From: Zygnema cylindricum
Lineage: Eukaryota > Streptophyta > Zygnematophyceae > Zygnematales > Zygnemataceae
NCBI GenBank assembly: GCA_037447655.1
Contig: JBBHKE010000879.1
Location: 115,654-179,653, forward strand
Direction of reading: 5' to 3'
Length of the DNA: 64,000 nt
A program made the position numbers and the translations under genes. Below the pieces are notes generated by a model. The model did not search any database. It was not told the origin of the DNA and was given only the letters and a program-made list of their open reading frames with translations. Positions 46,301 through 57,172 of the stretch are shown piece after piece (positions within the stretch are counted from its first letter, which is position 1; every line of letters starts with the position of its first letter).

Positions 46301-47267
46301 CCGCCTCTTCTCCAGAGACAAAGAATAGCATCATGGAAATTCCGGAAACAATCTGAGACAGTGCCCATAAACCTTCAGCAGCTTCATATCACATGATCAT
46401 TTTCGATCACCGAAATTTTCCACACTCATAAGAACTTCTAAAACAGTTTGAAATTGTTTCGGACCTTGTTTTGTCTATAATGGCAAAGGCTTCTTTGTAA
46501 TATTGCCGAAATCTTAGAATGATCTGTGCCATTTAGTTTGATAAACGTAGGATTTTGAGAGATTTGAAGTTAGAAGGATCAAAGTAGCAGAAATATACTT
46601 AGAATAAGCAATAAAAGCATGAATCTACTGAAACAAAGTTTGCAGTAAGCCAGTTTTCCAAAGTAGAAAGTAAGGGCAGACATCAACAACAGACACCAAC
46701 AAAACACAAAAAAGAAGGCGTATTTGAAAGTCAAAGAAAGTCCATGGGGCCAATACCTTTCCAACCGTTATAGGTTGCTGAAAAAACATACATGCAAACA
46801 AGCACTCTTCAAACACTAATAGAAAAATGCTACAAAAGTGAAAGAGTCCTATAAAAAACACTTGAATACACTAAAACTGGAGATTTCAGCGTACCTTTTA
46901 GTTCCAAACTTGCACGTGAGGAGATAAGCTCCTGCAAGCTTCATTCAACGGTGTAGTTTATAAGTTGTGTAAAGTCCTAACACGGAAAGAACGGGTAGTA
47001 AGAAGAATATTCTTACAGTAATTGTCTTACAGTAATTCTCTTTAATAATTCTTGGCTTCACAGTTTCGTATTTTCACAACACGAAGTCACGAAGTACAAA
47101 GAATTAACAATCGCATTCCTATTCAATATTACAGCTTCTCCTTTCATTATATATTTTCTCAACATAGAGAGTTGCGAGTTCTTTCTTATTCGCTGTTGCA
47201 TTTCCTCCTTGCTTCTCCGGCCATCTCCGCTCATCCATGTGCTTAGTGGTCGTGCCTCGATCTCCAC
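43325..47267. other. Intergenic region, TPR gene to transporter
   Basis: About 3.9 kb without a recognised gene. The TPR 3' UTR lies at the left. A tandem duplication of a roughly 41-bp unit (TTCTCACCTCCTCTCTAAAT) lies at about 45346-45435. The open frames in the region have no motifs I can identify. Confidence 0.5.
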
Positions 47268-48904
47268 ATGAGGAATTTTATATCCGTGGGCAGAGGACAA
47301 AAGTTTGCTCGTCTTAGGACTGTCTTTGTGGCTTCGTTGCTCACAGCTTTCAACAGCTCTCAGGCACATTTCCTCCCCCTATCGCCCTCTCTCTCCCTCT
47401 CCCTCTTTTAACTCTTCCTCTCTCTTCCTCTCTCTTCCTCCTTTCAACGCTTACTGGAAAGACAGTAAGGCATTGCAGGAATATCATTGACGATGGTCTG
47501 TCTGTATGGTCAGTACTAGAACTTCCTGCTGATTTTGTTGCTATGGCACTATTTTTCCGCCGTTTCTTATTTCAACATTTATACCTCTTATGAAAACATT
47601 AGGACACCTTGAAAGTATCAAAAGCTGTCTCGTTTACTTCCTTCTTCTTCTTTTTAACCTACAAAAGGTCTGCTCAAAAAAACTTTAAATCATAGTTCTG
47701 AAGTGCAAAAGTTGAAGCCATATTCATTTTTTGTCTTTTTTTATTTTGCTGTCAAGAAAGTTGCACAAAATGGTTAAATGCACTTATAACACGCTTAGAC
47801 CAGACCAATTACTGTATGAAACAGTTTTCCGTAATTGAAACTATGCTTCAAGACTTAGGTTGTAGATATTGTGAACCACACTCTTGTCAAAGAACAATGT
47901 TCCGTGGATCGTTTGTCTCCGGCAATATAACAGTCTTGCTTGCATATACTGTGTCAATTATAGTAATACATTCTTTTGAAAATAACAACTTTGGTTACAC
48001 ATTTATAGTTGTAGTATTTTCCTGTTGTCTTCTTGAAATTCGACTGTGAGAGAAGTCGCCACTGTGGTAGGATCTTTTCAACATTTTGTGGATTAGCACA
48101 CCCATTTGTGAAGTATGCATTTTGTCGCGATGAGTATCAGTGACTTATTAGTGTAAGTTCAGATTTATTGTCTAAATACTAATTTGGTGGGGTGCGACCA
48201 CACCTTTAAAATGTGTTGTTTACAATATTTTATGATTTCAGATAAAAAAAACCCACGACCAAATTTGTGTCATTAACTCTTTCATAGCAATGAAAGGTGT
48301 GCCAAGATTGTTTATTTTTAGTGAGTCCCGGAATAAAGCATTGTTGAATGAATGATGATGATGAACGTTGAAATTGGTATATGATCGACATCACTTTTGG
48401 GACCTAATGATTGTTTGTAAGCACACCAAGTGATTTTCTTTTTTGTTATGTTTTAATTTGAGTAGTACAATTTAAGAGGAATCGAAACCGGTTTCTTGCG
48501 CTGGATGGCAATATGTGCAATGTAGAAAGCATACTTATAGAGAAGGGTGTTGTACAGTATCGAAACACTTAAATTAAAATGAAAAAACCAAGCCTGTTTT
48601 TGCTTCCTTGTTGGACTTCAAAATCTTTTAGAGATAATAATGATGTTTTCTTTTTCTGTCTGTAAATATGTGGTTGTTTGCAGATTTTACTGACTACAAT
48701 TTCAAAGGTGGGAGGAAAATATGAGTATGACTATGCAACAGTTCCATTTCTTGCCGAATTAATAAAGGTAAATGAAGGAAATTGTTCTGGTTGTTGCAAT
48801 ACATAACCATCCCAGTGAAAGATTTTGTGGCCATCTATTTTCAAACTTGTTGATACCACGTTCGCATGTCAGTTAACTTATCCCAAGTTCGGCCTTCTCT
48901 CTCC

Positions 48905-48935
<31 letters not shown>

Positions 48936-51900
48936 CCTCTCCCTCTCCCTCTCCCTCCCTCTCCGCTCTTTAGTTTCTGGTGAACGAAACTCTGTCAAAG
49001 CAATTACTCGATACTGTGTTTTTGGATCCAGCAGGTTTGGGTTGGGTTTTGGTTGGGTTTGGGTTTGCGGTTGGGTTTTGGTTGGGTTTGGGTTTGCGGT
49101 TTGGTTTGGTTTGGTTTGGTTTGGTTTCAATGGAACTTTGGCAAGTTGATCTGTTTTGTTTTATTGAAGGTTCATTTGTCAGGATCTTCGTCTCTCTTTC
49201 GTTGATCTCCAGATGCTCGTTTGCAGTTTTCTTCTCTGGCGAGAATCGCTTTCGGATAAACCGCCCAAAATTACATTGGCTTGGAGAAGCCTAAGACTAT
49301 ACCCGATTCCCTCGGCTATTTATCTTCTCCTTAATAATGTCCATTTCGCGGCACTTGCTTTGCTGGACCCGTCCACTTTTCAGATTTTGAGCAATCTAAA
49401 GATTGTGACCACTGGTATTCTTTTCAGGTAAGAATCTTATTTTATTGGCAAGTCTCTCCAGCTCAGAGGCTTTATGTTAACCAACTTAGAAGAACTTTAA
49501 ATAAGTTGTTTTAGCTATATGACACACCTCCTTTGTGAGAAGGATTTGGATGTGTAACTACGTTTTCCTCAAAATCGTTTTTGTTTTTCTATTCCAGGGT
49601 ATTCTTGTAGGATAGCTTTTTGATTTTCATAAGAAGGTAGGCGTGGATAAAGTTTTGAAATTGTAATACATATATTGCTTACCATAGACATTTAGAATGA
49701 ATGATGTATCCAAAATTTTATGTTTATTGAGACATTCAATTTGACTAAAGGTGTTTAGAACACAGAATTTTGAATGTAGTTACTTTGTCCCTCTGGAGAA
49801 TGTATGGAGTCGTAAGCAACGATGGGTCAGTTCATGATTTATGATGTCATTTGTTGAATTTGCTTCCCAGATTGATGTTAAATTGGTGTTTTTATATTCT
49901 ATGTTATGTAATTTTGTAAGACTGAGAAATTCAGTTTTCTGTTTCAACAATTGGTTATCATGACAGTATCACGCCTTCTCTACAGGTGTCATGTCATGTC
50001 TAAGATTTTCATTCTTGACCAAGGAAACTTGTAAAATGCTGAATGAGAACTCAAGCCCCACAATTGTTGACTTTAAAGAAGATAGAAAAATTGTTTTTTT
50101 CTTTCTTTATTCTCCGAGCACATGTGCACGACTCTCTACGCAATCACAAACTCAATTTGGGTTAACATTTTTTCTTATACCTTTGTGTACGATTGTTGCC
50201 AGTCGTAAGTCATTTTTGATCAATTAACTGTCCTTGAGACCGTTTCTGAGTGTAGTTTTGGGATTTCCTTTTTTTGAACCTTGAAATAGTGCTGGTGTTA
50301 CAATGGAGAAATGTTCAGGCTTAAATTTCAGGTGTAAATTTCAGGTGTAAGGTGTCGAACTAAAGCTCAATCCTGCGTCTATTTCTGTAGGCTTTTTTTG
50401 CAACGTGAGTTGACTCCACGAAAATGGTTTGCATTATTTCTCCTGACGGCTGGCACAACATTAACTCAGGTACAGTCACCTTATTTTTGTTGACTAAGGC
50501 TTGAATTTTTTGGTTTTGTTGTTCGTCAATAAGTCAAATGGTCGACGAGTTCAAAACAGAGAACTCTTTTCCTCCCGCCCCCCTCGCTTCCCTCCTCTCC
50601 CCCAATTAGAAATTGAAACTTTCGTGGTTTTCAAAGTCATGTACTCCAGGGAGATTTAGCATAGTTCCTATGACTTGATTGATGTCTAAGTCAATTTGGA
50701 ACACGGAAAGCGTTTCGTGTGTTTCTTTCAAGTTTTGAATTCATGTCTCACATTCTAGTCCTTTTCATTCAACTCAAATGTTTCAAATGCTAAATACATT
50801 TGGCTCAAGGACCTTCCATTTTGATCTTTGCTTGGAAATGAAAATCGTTATCCAATTGCGCTCAACGTTTTAATACGAATGTTAATGTTACTGTCTTTAA
50901 ATCTCTTTTGGTCGACATTTTCTTTACAAAATTAAGACCTTTTTGGCGTTGGATGATGACGAAACCTCAGTATGCCTCATTTGCCTCCGTCTCGACTTAA
51001 ATGCATTTTTTCTAAACAATAATATGCCTAATATCAGTGTTTAGGCATCGGTGGTCAGTCAAAACCAATTTGTCCAATCACTGGTCATTGATCATTCTTT
51101 GATCCGAGAAATTTCTCAAATGCAAAAATGTGAGATTTGCCATGTATCATGAGAAAACTATCCATAGCAATGCCTCGATTTTTACTTTCAACTATTAACC
51201 AGGACAGTGATAAACCAAAAGCACTATAGGTTGCAATCGTTATTTGTTGGTGTTTCTGTATCTTTGTGAATCACAGAAGTAAAAATTGTTTTGTACTAAT
51301 CGGATGTATAAGTTTTTTAGCATGTAACATGCATGGAATTAAGAGGACTGTCACAAAGTTTTATAGCCAACAATTTGGTACTTGTGATTTGGTTGTAGTA
51401 CAAATATTATAAAGGTTGAGCTTCGTTACTATTTGACTTTTGCAGGAAAAAGTGTATTGTTGCGATGTCCGACACATCAGTTATTTGGAGTCTACGCGTC
51501 TTCTACTAGAGAACAGCATTGAAAGCGTGTTTTGGTTGTAAACTATATCGCTTTTAGAGTAAAGAAATTATTAGTGCAGGGAATATTTTAGTGTTATCGA
51601 TTTAAACTGGTCAAGAATGTAGCTGTTTAAATATTTAATGATATAAGAATGAAATGTGATGCGATTTTAAGGTCAAAGGCCAGGGAATAAGGCTCCTATT
51701 AGTGTTATTAACCCTAACAGCGTTATACTGTGTACGCTTTTTGTGTTTTTTCCACAATTCCTTGAATGTTCCAATTTTAATTCACGCAGCTTCGTGTGTG
51801 ACACTTGCATACCACTGGAAATATTGTCGGGAATGATGTTGTAATTACATTTTGAATGGGAGTCCTACTAAGTATAGCGTGGTATAGTAAAGCTTTTCAC

Positions 51901-54900
51901 TCCTTAGAGCGGCTATTTCAAGGAACACAAATTTTTTTACTTCCCTCAAAAACCATCAAATGAACTCTGTTTGAAATGAGTGTGGTTCATACTACCTAAG
52001 GTTCAGTGCGCAGTGAGTGTAAATCTACCCTAATTCTTCTTTGGCGTTTTTATCCTCACTATTTTGCAGATAAGGAGGCCCTTTTCAGGAACACTTTCTG
52101 GAACTCCCGGAGTTTTGGTTGGCCCATTAGATGGATATGCACTTGCTCTTTTAGGAACCCTATTATCAGCTCTGGCAGGTGTATATACAGAATATTTGAT
52201 GAAAAAAGACGACGATTCTATATACTGGCAAAACCTTCAACTTTATGTGTGCGTATGAAACTATGTGAGCACCCAAAAAAAAATAAAATCTTAACTAAGT
52301 TTTTAATGTTGTTTTGGTCTAGGAGTTGACCTCCATTTCGGTTGAGCGAGTTGTTGGTCCCACCAAATGGATCAGTGAGACCACCGTTTGGTTTATATTG
52401 GCTTCTCCTTTTATCTCAATATGACCCTTTTTGATAAATATCCATCAGTGAAAACACTAACCAGGGGATTTAAAACTTTTCCTTAATTCATCAAGGTTTT
52501 TGTTTGTTTCTCCACATGCTTGCTTTTTCTTTTTTATTCTTTTCTGCATAAACAATATTGATCAATTGGAAATCTGCACTTAACATATTTGTCGATTTTT
52601 TTTGCAGATTTGGAGTGCTTTTTAATGCTCTTACATTAACTCTAAGTGATGCCCAAAACAATTGGAAGAAAAGATTTTGGTTGTTTGGCCTCGGTAAAGG
52701 ATTCAATATTGCGACATGGTTGGTGGTAGCCAATATGGCATTCACAGGTCTTCTGGTGTCGTGGATTATGAAATACGCCGATATTTTAGTAAAGGTATAC
52801 AATACCATTTGATGGCATATTGAGTGAGGTTTAGCAAAAAATAGTTTAAGATGGAGGGGAAAAGTTCTGTAATTTAGCTGCTCCATTGAGCCATTGAAAG
52901 TAATTAGTTTGCAGTGGAAAATTGTGTGGTTAATGCTATATACGATGTACTGTGTACCACAGCGAATGGACGGAAGACCTTCTTTTCTGTTTTTGGGAAT
53001 CGCTGTAATTTCTAATTAGCTTAATTGTCGGATATCAGAGACATTTTCATGTTTGCTTTCAAATCTGTTTTATGGATTTTTTCTGTTGTATCTATTGTAT
53101 TTGAAACATGATTTGTTAATCCAATTGTTTTCCATGCAGGTTTATGCAACATCTATGGCAATGTTGCTTACAACTGTGTTATCAATCTTCCTTTTCGACT
53201 TTCAACCAACTATTCAGGTATAAATTTGTTTTCCCTTTGGATAAACTGATGAATGACGTTGCATTTCAATTCTCAACCTTCTCAAGAAGTACCAAAATTT
53301 TAGGAACTATTCAATTTTCTTTTGCGTCCACCATTTCTTTTTAATAGTCAACTTTGTTGAACTATGGGTTGTTGAAACCTTAGTTTAGTTTTTTTGTCTA
53401 AACAATCTTCCGGTAAACTTAAGGGAAGGAACTTCTCTCGCTTTGAATTTATGACGGGATTTTGCGGGTCTTATATTGGGATGGATGACAGTTATTTTTT
53501 GGAATTCTTGTTTGCTCGTTGTCTCTGCAACTCTATTTTGCTCCTTCATTTGAACTTTTTCAGCGACTTCGAAAGACTTCTGTTCCTTCTTTCACGTCCC
53601 TGTATTTGTCGAAGAAACAACTTAAGGAAATAGACTAGGGTGAAAGTGTTGTAGGTTAAAGGACCTGATTACAATCAAATAGTACGTAAGGATGACTTCC
53701 ACTCCTTTAACAGAAGGAAAACACAAGATTTACCGAATAGTGGAATCTTTACAAGTTGAGCCATTTGAAAGTGGTTTAAACCACTAAAAGTATGGATGAG
53801 GTCAGATTTTTTAGGCAGTAACGTTTTATGATGGTGGGTTTATGACCGATGTTAATCTCTGTGTCGGTTCTCCTCCCTCTCCCTCCCTCTACCCTCCTAA
53901 CCCTAATCCTCTTACCCCAAGCTCTACCTAGCCGAGCTTCTCTCTACCTTTCTTGGTGGACGTGGCACCGCTAGGAGGGCAGGAAAAGCATAGCTGGTAC
54001 GTCTCCCTCTCTTGAATACTAATAATTTATGTTAATACTAATATATATAAAAATAATAATAGTTTATATAATAAGAATAATAATAATATATGTTAATACT
54101 AATAAAAATATATTATTAATAATAATATATATTAATATTAAATATATATTAATACTAATAATATACGTTTGGTTTACAAGAATATAAAGACTTTAAGGAA
54201 TTGCAAAGAATTTGAAGAAATTAGTAAAATAAAAAACAGAAAATTGAAAATGGAAAAGGAAGAAAAACGTGTTGCTTTATTGGGAGAGGGAGAATAAGAG
54301 GTGAGGGGGGTGAGGGAGGTGAAGATAGGGAGGAAGGAGTGGTTGGAGAGGGAGGAGAGGGGGGATCCAAAACCATTGACCTGAAAAGAAAACCGGAAAG
54401 GGAAAGAGAGGAGTCAAGACGGGTGCGTGGGAGGATAAGAGGAGGAGGGAGAAGAGGGACGAGAGGGAGGAGAGGGACGAGAGGGAGGAGAGGGAGAAGA
54501 GGGAGAAGAGGGAGAGGGGGGGAGAGGAGAGGGAGGAGAGAGTGAGGGAGAGGAAGGGGAAGAACAAGAGAGAGTATATCATCGTACTTTTAGAAAGTAA
54601 TAAAATATAGTTTATAATATATTTAGTGTAATTACTTAACTCATAATGTCATATAATTGTATGATTTGAAACATTTTTGTTTGCAATTTAACTACTTTGC
54701 GTTCATCTTAGACTTGTAACTCTTGATTATTGATTAAGCCAACATTTCCTCATTTCCGGTTTTGGAGTTGGTTTTAACCTTCCGGTAAAATAATGGAGTT
54801 GTGCCTCTTAGGTGAAATAATCACAGAAACTGAGTTTTTTTCCAAATGCATGCAATTTGTCAACTTCTTTCACATCAGAAGAGTGTACAGATTACTTAGT

Positions 54901-55556
54901 ACGAATTTACTCAAATTTCTTAGATTTATTAGTCTAGTATATATATTTTTTTATCTGTCGCTATTCTTGTCAATTGATATATATGATATATACATAACCG
55001 TGAAAGAAGAAAATGGTTATACAGATTTTGATCTGGATAAATGCTGTACTTACAGGGTAATTAAACTGTTTATATGGACACTTGGTAATTTCGGCAAAGT
55101 ACTGAGTTCAAGTCGGTTTGCAGTCAAATCCCTGTTAACGGCAAAGTCAAACAGGATCTTTTATCAGTAATTGAGTTTTAGATCGGAATGACATAAATCA
55201 GCAGGTTCTAATCAAAAGAACGGAAAACCTAAAAATGCAAATTTAAAAAATGGCCAGAAGAGGCAACTCTTGTGTTTATGAGTTGTAAGTTTCATCTTTG
55301 ACAAAAAACAAACTGAATGCGCGGAACGCACGGAGCCAATAATAATGTGGAAAACCTAATGGATCAATGGCCAGTTTTGTCAATCAGAATTACTGTTTAT
55401 ATGACAGACAAGGATTGTTCTTCTTCTCATTTTTTTTATCAACATCGTGCCTTGATGGGGTTAATTTCAATGTTTGATCCAGTTCTTTGATTCTCATCAT
55501 CTCCCTGCAATGGTTTGGTCGGGTTTGTCGTGTGTGTTTTTTCCGTCATTATTGCT
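47268..55556 (+). CDS. Nucleotide-sugar transporter (CMP-sialate/UDP-galactose type)
   Basis: Exons 47268-47363, 48684-48767, 49213-49427, 50391-50469, 52070-52248, 52608-52794 and 53140-53217 join in phase to give 306 residues. Family landmarks in order: VFVASLLTAFNSSQ (first membrane helix), KYEYDYATVPFLAELIK, FLLWRESLSDKPP, DPSTFQILSNLKIVTTGILF, AGVYTEYLMKKDDDSIYWQN, FTGLLVSWIMKYADILVKVY and TSMAMLLTTVLSIFLF. Such proteins (SLC35A-like, DMT superfamily, about 10 membrane helices) exchange nucleotide sugars for nucleoside monophosphates in the Golgi. The last helix probably comes from about 55484-55556 (SLILIISLQWFG then a stop), but its phase does not fit directly, so a small exon is missing or a boundary is misread. 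Intron 1 appears to begin GC. Confidence 0.88.
47364..47450 (+). promoter_or_regulatory. GC splice donor followed by a CT-rich tract
   Basis: Exon 1 ends ...TCTCAG and the intron starts GCACAT. No GT donor nearby preserves the frame and the family alignment. A CT-rich tract (about 47373-47450) follows directly inside the intron. Confidence 0.55.
48974..49034 (+). other. Possible cassette exon inside transporter intron 2
   Basis: A CT tract (48895-48966) ends in TTTAG. The next 61 bases stay open (FLVNETLSKQLL...) and end at CAG before GTTTGG. The family alignment skips this segment perfectly (LAELIK joins FLLWRE's exon). Inclusion of 61 bases would shift the frame, so if used it would act as a poison exon. 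Confidence 0.3.
49035..49127. repeat. GGGTTTGG/GGTTT repeat in transporter intron
   Basis: A G/T-only tract of units such as GGGTTTTGGTT and GGTTT, partly telomere-like in composition (TTTGGG) but irregular. It is intronic, so a simple repeat rather than a telomere. Confidence 0.7.
51537..51735. mobile_element. Degenerate TA MITE (CACCG family)
   Basis: Left-like segment ATATCGCTTTTAGAGTAAAG and right-like segment TTAGTGTTATTAACCCTAAC are spaced as in family members, but the outermost CACCG bases are gone. It lies in the transporter intron between 50469 and 52070. Confidence 0.4.
54008..54175. repeat. AT-rich (TTAATACTAATA)-type repeat
   Basis: Imperfect repeats of ATATGTTAATACTAATA units in the last transporter intron or 3' region. 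Confidence 0.65.
54286..54570. repeat. Purine-rich GGGAGGAGA tract
   Basis: About 280 bases mainly of A and G on the + strand, like 1757-2210 and the PAN3 coding repeat. Open frames across it are composition artefacts. Confidence 0.75.
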
Positions 55557-55670
55557 GACGGAATCAATTTTCCTTTCGTTGAATTATCCACATTTATGTT
55601 TCCGTCATTACCACTCTTGCGTTCAGGTCAATCTCAAATTTCAACCAAGATTTCCATTGCTAACATTTCA

Positions 55671-55676
55671 AATAAA
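55671..55676 (+). terminator. Transporter polyadenylation signal candidate
   Basis: AATAAA about 115 bases after the likely transporter stop codon (55554-55556). Confidence 0.45.
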
Positions 55677-55769
55677 GAAAAAAATGTTGCACTGAATCCT
55701 GTTGGCGACCATCTTTCATCGGTGAATTTCTCTCTTTAGACAACCTCCGTTTCAAAAAAGTACGTGTAT

Positions 55770-55789
55770 CGCTAAAGCGATTCACGGTG
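55770..55789. mobile_element. TA MITE right terminus (solo end)
   Basis: GCTAAAGCGATTCACGGTG followed by TA (55790-55791) matches the right end of the family at 12255. No left end within 300 bases. Confidence 0.5.
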
Positions 55790-56156
55790 TAGTAAATAAC
55801 TATCCACAACTTGCAACTTGCACTGATCCTATGTAGACGATACATTCTCTAACATTCTATGGCGACGTGGCGATGTGAGATAAACTTAGTAGTAGTTCAT
55901 CGTCGCACGTGTCTATAGTCCAGGTGTAGCGATTTTACAGGTTCAGTGATGTTCCACCATTACAACAGATTGCTTCGCAGATGACGACCAAAGTGTAATC
56001 GGACGGTCAGTGTTTTCTCCCGGACCCTTGGAGAATCTTTATTGTATCTTTCTGTAACGTTGTTTTCAAGTAAACTCATGAAAAAAAAGTACGTCACAGT
56101 ACGGTCAGGTACAAAAATCTGTAATATACCTCACTTTTCGTCTGATGATGTAACAT

Positions 56157-56788
56157 TTGCGTGGTTCACACTTGAAAAATGGGAAAACGGATGTCATAAA
56201 TTTTGGGATCCGTACGCCAAATTTCAAAAAATGACAAAAAACGAGGCTGTGACGGTTGGGGCGGTTGGTTTGACCTTTGTGGAGCGTAGCGGCGGACAAA
56301 AAACGCAGTTCTATGCGTCAAAACTAGACAGCTGCATATAGCAAACGGTAACTGCCGTCCGCCATCGGACATCATGTTTGGAATGCACTTTTTCGTTTTT
56401 GAAGAATTTTGAAAACGAAGCGCACGGACGTGAACCGTACAAGAATTCATTCCGTCGCAAACTTATGAACAAACTAGATGACCAATCAGATAAGAGAACA
56501 CGTAATGTTAAAAAAAAAAAAAACCACCGATGGAAAAAAAGGAAAAATGGCATGTTCTAAGTTCCTTCGCGGTTGTTTTCGGTCTGTAAAAGCGCTTGCG
56601 TGGCAGTACATTTTGGTTTCGTACATATCATGTCCGCAAAGCGTTTACTTTTCGTACCGGACAAGTGGCTCGTATCACGACACGCTAGTTGACGTAGGCT
56701 AGCGTCACGTGCCAGTTCACGGCGGACAAAAGAAAGTACCGTTTTCATACCATACCGTTTTCCCATTTTTCAAGTGTGAACCACGCAA
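56157..56788. mobile_element. GCGTGGTTCACACTTG inverted-repeat element, full copy
   Basis: The first 32 bases (56157-56188) and last 32 bases (56757-56788) are inverted repeats that start TTGCGTGGTTCACACTTG. It is 632 bp with an internal A-rich tract. A truncated relative lies at 10741-11135. No target duplication is clear, so the superfamily is unassigned. No transposase. Confidence 0.82.
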
Positions 56789-57172
56789 TAGTGTTGAAAG
56801 TCCACACGTACGGTAGATCGATTGGTGTTTCCGAACGCACACCATGACGTCACTGCAACACGTAGCAAAGACCTAGGAAAGGAAAAGATGACGTTGTGCT
56901 GTTCGTCAGTGCTTTCATTCTCCATTTTGCAGGATCAGTTACCAAAGCAGAGGATAGCTATGAAAAAAGAAAGCCCGCAAAATGATAACTAATGAAAAGA
57001 GTCTTGGTTGAGTTTGGTTTTTCTAACTTTTTCTAACCAGGCCCGTTTCACTGAATCCTGTTCCGTATCAATTCTGTTTTTGCTCTTTGTTTCTCAAAAT
57101 TCTCTGACCTTCGTTTCTAACTCATTTTTTCTTCCAATAATCACGGCAAGCTACAGTACCTGAGCGTCCGCC

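Noticed and set aside
49035-49127. Interstitial telomere
   Set aside because: Units are irregular (GGGTTTTGG, GGTTT) and lie inside a transporter intron. No run of a canonical plant or algal telomere repeat is present.
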